From Selenomonadaceae bacterium UBA3796 (GTDB taxonomy: Bacteria; Bacillota; Negativicutes; Selenomonadales; Selenomonadaceae): a stretch of DNA of 5,461 nucleotides. The DNA lies in NCBI GenBank assembly GCA_002369175.1, contig DFES01000127.1, positions 1 through 5,461 of the forward strand. The letters run 5' to 3'. Below are positions 1 through 5,461 of this stretch, one piece after another (the stretch's first letter is position 1; every line of letters begins with the position of its first letter). The position numbers and the translations under genes were made by a program. Below the pieces are notes generated by a model. The model was not told the DNA's origin. It ran no database searches and saw only the letters and a program-made list of their open reading frames with translations.

Positions 1-2529
1 GGGGATTTTTATGAGATGTTTTTCGATGATGCGAAGCTCGTCTCCAGGGAACTTGGGCTCACGCTTACAAGCCGGAGCGGTGATATGGACAAGTCTCCCA
101 TGTGCGGCGTTCCCTACCATGCGGCGGACTCCTATATCAACAAACTCATAAACAAGGGCTACAAAGTGGCAATTGCCGAACAGATCGGTGATCCGAAGGC
201 AAAGGGCCTTACCAAGAGGGAAGTCATTAAAGTGGTTACCCCGGGAACGGTGCTTTCGGAGACCGCATTAAAGGATGCCCAGAACAATTACATTGCCCTG
301 ATTTATGAGAAGGGGGAGGAAATTGTCCTTGCCGGGGCGGACATTTCTACGGGGGAGTGCTTTTATGGCATTTATGGCGGGCAGAATCGCCTGCAGATGC
401 TTTTCGATGAGCTTTACCGCCTTATGATGCCGGAACTCCTGATCGTTGGGGAAGTTTCCTTCCGGGAGGCCTTGGAGGATTTCATGGCTCTTCGCATGCC
501 GAAATGTGCCTTCACCTCGGTTGCAAGGATTTCCGCCCGAGTGGAGGATCGCATCCTCCAGCATTTCGATGCGGAAAACCGCCCGGCAGAGGCCATCGGA
601 GGGGAGGCGGTGGCCACGCTTCTCGATTACCTTCACGAAACGGTGAAGACGGATCTTTCCCATCTTTCCAGGCTTACCTATCTCGATGCCTCGGAAAATC
701 TCGTTCTGGATACCTATACGCTGCGGAATCTGGAAATCACCCGAAACCTTCGGGACGGTGGGAAGAAGGATACGCTTCTCCATGTGCTGGATTTCACGCA
801 GACTGCCATGGGCAGCAGGCTTCTCAAGAAATGGCTGGAGCATCCCTTGCTCCATATGGTGAAAATCAATCGTCGCCTGGATGCGGTGGAGGAACTGGTG
901 CGGGATTTCGCGCTGCGCGGGGAGATCCGCTCGAACTGCAAGGAAATCTATGATTTCGAGAGGCTTCTCACCCGCATTGAGGTAGGGTCAGCCAATGCCA
1001 GGGATCTCATCGCCCTGAAGGTATCCCTCAAGCGCCTGCCGGGAATCCGGCAGAATCTTTCCGGGGCGAAGTCTGCACTTTTGAAATCCTGCCATGAAGG
1101 GATTCAGGTCTATGATGATCTGGTGGAGCTCCTGCAGCGTTCCATTGTGGAGTCTCCCGGCATCACTCTTCGGGAGGGGGGGATCATCAAGGACGGCTAT
1201 AACAGGGAACTGGATGAGTACCGCCGCATTGCCCATGACAGCAAGAGCATGCTGCAGGAAATGGAGGAACGGGAAAAGGAGACTACCGGCATCCGCTCCC
1301 TTAAGATTGGCTATAACAAGGTGTTCGGCTACTACATTGAAGTGAGGCACAGCGGTACGGAGCGCGTGCCTGCCCGTTACATGCGAAAGCAGACTCTGGC
1401 CAATGCAGAGCGTTATATCACAGAGGAATTGAAGGAATTCGAGACGAAAATCCTGGGAGCACAGGAGAAAATCGTCCATATGGAATACAATCTCTTTACC
1501 GAAGTGCGGGAAACCATCAAAACCCGGCTTTCCAGCATTCAGCAGACTGCCCACGAAATCGCAGTGGTGGACGTGCTGGCTGGATTTGCGGAGGCAGCGT
1601 GTTCCTATCATTACGTGCGTCCGCAGATCGTGATGAACGGCGAAATTCGGATCAAGGACGGTCGACATCCTCTGGTGGAACGGATTCTGGCACGGGAGAT
1701 TTTCGTTCCCAATGATACGAGGCTCAATCACAGGGATTGCGAGATCATGCTCATTACCGGACCGAATATGGCGGGAAAGTCCACATACATGCGGCAGGTG
1801 GCACTTCTGACGCTCATGGCGCAGGCAGGGAGTTTCCTTCCCGCGAGGGAGGCGGCTGTTTCTCCCGTGGACCGCATCTTTACCCGCATCGGCGCCAGCG
1901 ATGATCTCGTAAGCGGCCAGAGTACGTTCATGGTGGAGATGAATGAGGTTGCCCAGATCCTGAAATATGCCACGAAAAACAGCCTGATCATTCTCGATGA
2001 GATCGGAAGGGGAACCAGTACCTATGACGGCATGAGCATTGCCCGCGCTGTTGTGGAGCATATTGCAGGAAAGCTACATGCGAAAACCCTTTTTGCCACC
2101 CATTATCATGAACTCACGGATATGGAGGGCGAAAGGGTGAGGAATTTCTGCGTAGCAGTCAAGGAGAAGGGAAGCCAGGTGGTATTTCTCCGCCGCATTG
2201 TTGCCGGAAGTGCGGATAAGTCCTACGGCATTCACGTGGCACGACTGGCGGGACTTCCCAAATCCGTCACCCAAAGGGCAGCGTCCATTCTGGAATCCCT
2301 TGAGGCAGAAGCGGCATCGCCGCAGACGGGAAATGGAGGAGCGGAGCAGAAAAAAGGGGCGGAAGAAAAAACACCGCCTGTGCAGACAGGCTTCATGGAA
2401 TCCCTCTTCACTTCGGTCATCCGCGAGAAACTTCTTTCTCTGGATGTCATGTCCATGACGCCGCTGGAGGCAATGAACGAGCTTTATAGCCTGCAGGAGC
2501 AGGCGAAAAAGGAGGCGGGGAGATCGTGA
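1..2529 (+). CDS. mutS: DNA mismatch repair protein MutS, 5'-truncated by the window edge
   Basis: MutS recognises base mismatches and small loops in DNA as a dimer and, in its ATP-bound sliding-clamp state, recruits MutL. 842 residues are visible, numbered here from base 1. The frame is open from the first base and begins GDFYEM, the mismatch-reading Phe-x-Glu motif (F3, E5; F36 and E38 in E. coli), so about 33 N-terminal residues lie upstream and the ATG at base 16 is not the start. Connector, lever and clamp domains follow, including GYNKVFGYYIEV at 437-448. The ATPase domain is intact: Walker A GPNMAGKST (587-595), signature SGQSTF (638-643), Walker B IILDE (663-667) and the switch histidine in FATHYHE (H701). 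A low-complexity Glu/Lys/Gly/Pro linker (about 770-797) leads to the C-terminal helical dimerisation segment (about 806-835). The estimated full length near 875 is normal for MutS1. The gene overlaps mutL by four bases. No frameshift or missing catalytic residue was seen. Confidence 0.98.
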   Translation, partial: GDFYEMFFDDAKLVSRELGLTLTSRSGDMDKSPMCGVPYHAADSYINKLINKGYKVAIAEQIGDPKAKGLTKREVIKVVTPGTVLSETALKDAQNNYIALIYEKGEEIVLAGADISTGECFYGIYGGQNRLQMLFDELYRLMMPELLIVGEVSFREALEDFMALRMPKCAFTSVARISARVEDRILQHFDAENRPAEAIGGEAVATLLDYLHETVKTDLSHLSRLTYLDASENLVLDTYTLRNLEITRNLRDGGKKDTLLHVLDFTQTAMGSRLLKKWLEHPLLHMVKINRRLDAVEELVRDFALRGEIRSNCKEIYDFERLLTRIEVGSANARDLIALKVSLKRLPGIRQNLSGAKSALLKSCHEGIQVYDDLVELLQRSIVESPGITLREGGIIKDGYNRELDEYRRIAHDSKSMLQEMEEREKETTGIRSLKIGYNKVFGYYIEVRHSGTERVPARYMRKQTLANAERYITEELKEFETKILGAQEKIVHMEYNLFTEVRETIKTRLSSIQQTAHEIAVVDVLAGFAEAACSYHYVRPQIVMNGEIRIKDGRHPLVERILAREIFVPNDTRLNHRDCEIMLITGPNMAGKSTYMRQVALLTLMAQAGSFLPAREAAVSPVDRIFTRIGASDDLVSGQSTFMVEMNEVAQILKYATKNSLIILDEIGRGTSTYDGMSIARAVVEHIAGKLHAKTLFATHYHELTDMEGERVRNFCVAVKEKGSQVVFLRRIVAGSADKSYGIHVARLAGLPKSVTQRAASILESLEAEAASPQTGNGGAEQKKGAEEKTPPVQTGFMESLFTSVIREKLLSLDVMSMTPLEAMNELYSLQEQAKKEAGRS
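2509..2515 (+). promoter_or_regulatory. Shine-Dalgarno sequence of mutL
   Basis: AAGGAGG is a full match to the 16S anti-Shine-Dalgarno sequence. It lies inside the last codons of mutS, ten bases before the GTG at 2526, and it decides the non-ATG start of mutL. Confidence 0.85.
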
Positions 2530-4403
2530 GCATCATTCATGTGCTGGATGACAGCACCATCAATAAAATCGCTGCGGGAGAAGTGGTGGAACGCCCTGCC
2601 TCTGTCATTAAGGAGCTCGTGGAAAATTCCATGGATGCCGGAGCAGACCGCATCGAAGTGGAAATCATGGCAGGCGGCACCAGCCTCATGCGGGTGACGG
2701 ACAACGGAAAGGGCATGAGCATGGAGGATGCGAAACTGGCGATTCTCCGCCATGCCACCAGCAAGATCCGGGAAGTTGGGGATCTTGCCTCCATAGACAC
2801 CTTGGGATTCCGCGGGGAGGCGCTTCCGACGATTGCTTCCGTAGCCCGTTTTTCCATGTTGACGCGGCAGGAGGGAAGCGAATTTGGAACAAGGGTGGAT
2901 GTTGTCGGCGGCAAGGAGCCGGACATTCGGGAAGCAGGCTGCAATATCGGCACCTCCATTCGGGTGGAGGATCTTTTCTTCAATACGCCGGCCCGCAAGA
3001 AGTTTTTGAAGACAAACCATACCGAAGCCGGGAAAATCAACGAGTTCCTTGTGAAGCTTGCTCTTTCCCGCCCGGACATTGCCTTTCGCTTCGTGAACAA
3101 TAACAAGCTTTCCCTTGTGACGCCGGGAAACGGCAATCTCTACGATGCCATCCGGAGCCTCTACGGTGCGGGAACAGCAGAGTCCTTGCTCGGCCTTGGT
3201 CTGGAAGACGAGGACATACGGATTTCCGGCTATATCACGAAGCCCTCCATGCTGAAGAGCAGCCGTGCATGGCAGACCTGCATCGTCAATGGACGCATCA
3301 TTCAAAACAAAGCCGTTGCGAAAGCGCTGGACAATGCCTATAAGTCCATGATACCGAAGAGCGGGTTTCCTCTCGCGGTACTCAAGATCGAAGTGCCGCA
3401 GCGCACCATTGATGTCAACGTGCATCCCCAGAAAATTGAAATGAAGTTTGAGGATGAGAGCCGTATCTTCAAGGCGGTCTACAAGGCAGTGCTGGATGCT
3501 GTTCGTCCATCCGGCCAGTCCCTTCAGCAGGTGGCGGCGGTGGTGGAGAAAGCAGATCGCCATTACACCATGGAACCCATGCATTTCGTGCCTGCTGCCG
3601 AACCTGTGGCAAAAGCGTCCTCCCGAGAAGTTTTCCCGAAGACTGTCTATGAGGCGGTGAGCCGTCCTTCCATGGGTTCTCCGGCGATGAGCTTGCAGGA
3701 GGCGCGGGAGGCCATGCTTTTTGGCGGTGTATCCTCCTCCGCAGCTTCCTCGGGAGAGGCTCTTGCCCCCGAAGAAAAGGAGTCTTCCCATGGGAGCAGT
3801 GCAGACAGCGGAGAAGAGCTCTCCTTTGAGGGGAGCGTCCTCCCCATCGGGCAGGTGGACAAGTGCTACATCATCGCCCAGGATCTCAAGGGTCTCTACA
3901 TTGTGGATCAGCATGCAGCCCATGAGAGAATCCTCTTTGACAAGTTCTCTGCCATGGCAGAGGGAATTCCCACCCAGCAGCTTCTGGTGCATCTGGTGTT
4001 GGAGTTTGAAGAAAGTGAGGCGGCATTCATTGAGACGCATCAGGAAACCTTCCGGGGGCTTGGGTTTTCCCTGGAGGCCAGTGGCCCCAGAGAGTTCCGC
4101 CTCACGGAAATTCCTGCAGACATTCCCGTGGGAGAGGCGGAGGATGTGATTCGGGAAATCCTTGTGAATCTTCGGGAGTCACATGAGGTCACGGCAAGGG
4201 AGATACGCCATGAGGTCCTGGCAACAACGGCCTGCCGCGCGGCCATCAAAGCGGGGGATGAGCTCAATTTCCGCCAGATGCAGATCGTGTTGGAAGAGCT
4301 TGCCGCTACGGCGTATCCCTACACGTGTCCCCATGGCAGGCCGACCATTCTCAAATTTTCCAGCGAGGAGCTGGCAAAAATGTTCAAGCGTACGGGGTTC
4401 TAG
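2526..4403 (+). CDS. mutL: DNA mismatch repair endonuclease MutL
   Basis: MutL couples mismatch recognition by MutS to strand removal. In bacteria without MutH it nicks the nascent strand itself, steered by the replication clamp. The protein has 625 residues, a usual length. The N-terminal GHKL ATPase shows all its motifs: E30-x3-N34 and D37, DNGKGM (59-64), GFRGEAL (94-100) and GTSIRVEDLFFNTPARKKF (143-161). A transducer domain runs to about 340, then a Ser/Glu-rich linker (about 345-435). The C-terminal endonuclease domain carries DQHAAHE (461-467), ACRAAIKAG (569-577) and CPHGRP (601-606), which hold the metal ligands, and ends in the conserved FKR region. Two positions depart from consensus: the last acidic residue of DQHA(x)2E(x)4E is Asp (D472), and the clamp-binding motif reads QQLLVH with His in place of Pro (484-489). 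The GTG start is chosen for its AAGGAGG site and because the protein then begins at the usual family position. The GTGA overlap with mutS suggests translational coupling. Confidence 0.98.
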   Translation: MSIIHVLDDSTINKIAAGEVVERPASVIKELVENSMDAGADRIEVEIMAGGTSLMRVTDNGKGMSMEDAKLAILRHATSKIREVGDLASIDTLGFRGEALPTIASVARFSMLTRQEGSEFGTRVDVVGGKEPDIREAGCNIGTSIRVEDLFFNTPARKKFLKTNHTEAGKINEFLVKLALSRPDIAFRFVNNNKLSLVTPGNGNLYDAIRSLYGAGTAESLLGLGLEDEDIRISGYITKPSMLKSSRAWQTCIVNGRIIQNKAVAKALDNAYKSMIPKSGFPLAVLKIEVPQRTIDVNVHPQKIEMKFEDESRIFKAVYKAVLDAVRPSGQSLQQVAAVVEKADRHYTMEPMHFVPAAEPVAKASSREVFPKTVYEAVSRPSMGSPAMSLQEAREAMLFGGVSSSAASSGEALAPEEKESSHGSSADSGEELSFEGSVLPIGQVDKCYIIAQDLKGLYIVDQHAAHERILFDKFSAMAEGIPTQQLLVHLVLEFEESEAAFIETHQETFRGLGFSLEASGPREFRLTEIPADIPVGEAEDVIREILVNLRESHEVTAREIRHEVLATTACRAAIKAGDELNFRQMQIVLEELAATAYPYTCPHGRPTILKFSSEELAKMFKRTGF

Positions 4404-4437
4404 GCGAGTTATTCCAGCGTTATCTGGGGGGATATCT
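4404..4437 (+). other. mutL-adaptor intergenic gap
   Basis: These 34 bases are the only non-coding stretch. I see no hairpin with a T-run that would end transcription after mutL, and no convincing -35/-10 pair. The gap contains the ribosome-binding site of the next gene. Read-through from mutL is therefore plausible, although a promoter inside the 3' end of mutL cannot be excluded by eye. Confidence 0.6.
4426..4432 (+). promoter_or_regulatory. Probable ribosome-binding site of the efflux adaptor gene
   Basis: GGGGGGA sits five bases before ATG 4438. A five-G run can pair with the CCUCC core of 16S rRNA with one G-U wobble. The match is weaker than the one before mutL, and the spacing is slightly short but acceptable. 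Confidence 0.55.
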
Positions 4438-5461
4438 ATGAGGCAGGGGTGGACAGGGCTAAAGCGCAGGGAGTTTGCTGTTGCATTTGTCATTTGTGTG
4501 GCGCTCCTTGTGGTTGCGGCGCATTTTTATTCCGGTGGCGCAAAAGGTCTGAAGCCGCAGATTGCGAAGGGAAAGCCCATGGTTCAGACGAAAAAGGTCG
4601 TGCGGGCGGATATGATGCGCCGTGTCCTCCTTTCCGGCCAGACCGTTGCGGAGGCAAATATTCCCTTGGCTCCGAAATATACAGGGCGCATTCTGTCCGT
4701 GTATGCAGACCTGGGGGATGCCGTACAGGAGGGAGATATTCTCCTGATTCAGGATACGGAAGACCTGGATATCTCCATACGGCAGAATATGGCAGCGGCA
4801 AAGGCGGCTGCAGAAAATGCCATCGAAGCGGAAGTTTCCTATGATGCGAACTACATCATGGCAAAAAATGCCTTTGTGCTGGAGCAGGGAAAGTATGAGC
4901 GCAACCAATATCTTTTCAGCATCGGGGCGATTTCGCGGGATACGCTGGACTCTGTGGAGAAGGAGTACCTGACGAAAAAGGCTGCCTTTGAAGTTCTGGA
5001 GAATCAGGCAGAGAGCGGAAGTCCGGCCAGTGTTGAGGCAAAGCGCTATACGGCAGAGCAACAGGCCATATCCACGGAGGCTCTCCAAAAGCAGCGGGAG
5101 GATCTCATTTTGCGTGCTCCGCGAAACGGCATCATCGGCTATCGAAATGCGGAAGCGGGAGTGCTGGCAGCGGCGGGCACAAAGGTTTTTTCCCTTGTGG
5201 ATGCCAGCCGTATCTATGTGGACTGTGCGCTTTCCGAAAAGGATGCGGCCATTCTGCAGACGGGACAGGAAATCCGGATGAACATTGATGCCTTGGGAAG
5301 GGAATGCATGGGGCGAATCATCTATGTGAGCCCCGCCATGGAGGAGTCCTCCAAAACCTACACCGTGCGCGTGGAATTGAGCGAAGCAGGGGAGAACATC
5401 AAGGAAGGCCTGTTTGCGCGGGGACAGATCGATATCCTGCAGCGTTCCCAGACGATTGCCG
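4438..5461 (+). CDS. Efflux pump membrane-fusion adaptor (HlyD/AcrA/MacA family), 3'-truncated by the window edge
   Basis: This is the periplasmic adaptor of a tripartite efflux pump, which links an inner-membrane transporter (RND or ABC) to an outer-membrane channel. 341 residues are visible with no stop, and most of the protein is probably present. A basic N-terminus (MRQGWTGLKRRE) precedes one hydrophobic segment (about 13-31), an uncleaved anchor or signal peptide. The first lipoyl half-motif is at about 78-115 (GRILSVYADLGDAVQEGD), followed by a long alpha-hairpin (about 116-222). The hairpin tip carries R155-x3-L159-x6-S166, matching the RLS motif of TolC-docking adaptors (R128, L132, S139 in AcrA). 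The second lipoyl half (LILRAPRNGIIGYRNAEAG, about 223-241) leads into the beta-barrel (about 257-335). The ATG at 4438 is chosen because it has a ribosome-binding site and keeps the membrane segment; the next Met (48) would lose it. The transporter partner is not in view and cannot be assigned: the barrel reads RND-like, while the long second hairpin helix resembles MacA. Family call is firm, substrate unknown. Confidence 0.93.
   Translation, partial: MRQGWTGLKRREFAVAFVICVALLVVAAHFYSGGAKGLKPQIAKGKPMVQTKKVVRADMMRRVLLSGQTVAEANIPLAPKYTGRILSVYADLGDAVQEGDILLIQDTEDLDISIRQNMAAAKAAAENAIEAEVSYDANYIMAKNAFVLEQGKYERNQYLFSIGAISRDTLDSVEKEYLTKKAAFEVLENQAESGSPASVEAKRYTAEQQAISTEALQKQREDLILRAPRNGIIGYRNAEAGVLAAAGTKVFSLVDASRIYVDCALSEKDAAILQTGQEIRMNIDALGRECMGRIIYVSPAMEESSKTYTVRVELSEAGENIKEGLFARGQIDILQRSQTIA

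Noticed and set aside
16..18. ATG at 16 as the mutS start codon
   Set aside because: The frame is open upstream to base 1 and encodes GDFYE, the conserved mismatch-recognition motif, so this Met is internal.
988..2061. A 357-codon open frame on the - strand opposite mutS
   Set aside because: It is antisense to the core and ATPase domains of MutS, shows no family motif and has shadow-like composition (many His and scattered Cys).
2484..4040. A 518-codon open frame on the - strand opposite mutL
   Set aside because: It lies wholly antisense to a MutL with every conserved motif intact. Its product is rich in His, Arg, Cys and Gly without recognisable domains, and it looks like a codon-bias shadow of a GC-rich gene.
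4489..4500. Cys20 of the adaptor as a lipoprotein attachment site
   Set aside because: The preceding residues are F-V-I, without Gly, Ala or Ser at -1. The cysteine also sits in the middle of the hydrophobic segment and not at its end, so a lipobox is not supported.
4459..5088. A 209-codon - strand frame, and a 131-codon + strand frame from 4449, over the adaptor gene
   Set aside because: The frame from 4438 gives a coherent adaptor with anchor, lipoyl halves and RLS motif. The other two give Cys/Arg/Gly-rich sequence without domains.
1..5461. A novel system, mobile element or CRISPR array hidden in the window
   Set aside because: Nearly all bases belong to three intact, recognisable reading frames. 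I found no terminal inverted repeats, spaced direct repeats, RNA gene signatures or abrupt shift in base composition by eye.

Overview
The window carries three genes in a row on the + strand: the mismatch-repair genes mutS and mutL, then the start of a gene for a membrane-fusion (HlyD/AcrA/MacA-type) efflux adaptor. Almost every base is coding. The only intergenic stretch is 34 bases between mutL and the adaptor gene. No RNA genes, insertion sequences, CRISPR arrays or clear terminators were seen.

Layout. Bases 1-2529 hold mutS, which is cut at its 5' end: the frame is open from base 1 and begins inside the mismatch-reading GDFYE motif, so roughly the first 30-35 residues are missing. mutL (2526-4403) starts at a GTG that overlaps the mutS stop by four bases, with a perfect Shine-Dalgarno sequence inside the end of mutS. 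The adaptor gene starts at ATG 4438 and runs off the right edge without a stop.

Organism. The MutL has the metal-dependent endonuclease C-terminal domain of bacteria that lack the MutH/Dam system, and both repair proteins read as Firmicute-like. The adaptor has a one-pass N-terminal membrane anchor, a long alpha-hairpin and the R-x3-L-x6-S tip motif known from adaptors that dock on TolC-type outer-membrane channels. A Firmicute-like mismatch-repair pair next to a TolC-dependent adaptor, in moderately GC-rich DNA, suggests a diderm Firmicute (Negativicutes, for example a Selenomonas relative). This placement is inference from protein character and was not tested by a search.

How the genes work together. 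MutS detects mismatches and, with ATP, recruits MutL, whose endonuclease nicks the new strand. The overlap and shared reading direction point to translational coupling. The adaptor has no evident biochemical link to repair. It may be read from the same transcript, since no terminator or convincing promoter lies in the short gap, and it probably opens an efflux-pump operon that continues beyond the window. The region looks like ordinary core genome. The points worth a second look are the efflux gene directly behind mutL and small departures from consensus in the clamp-binding and nuclease motifs of MutL.
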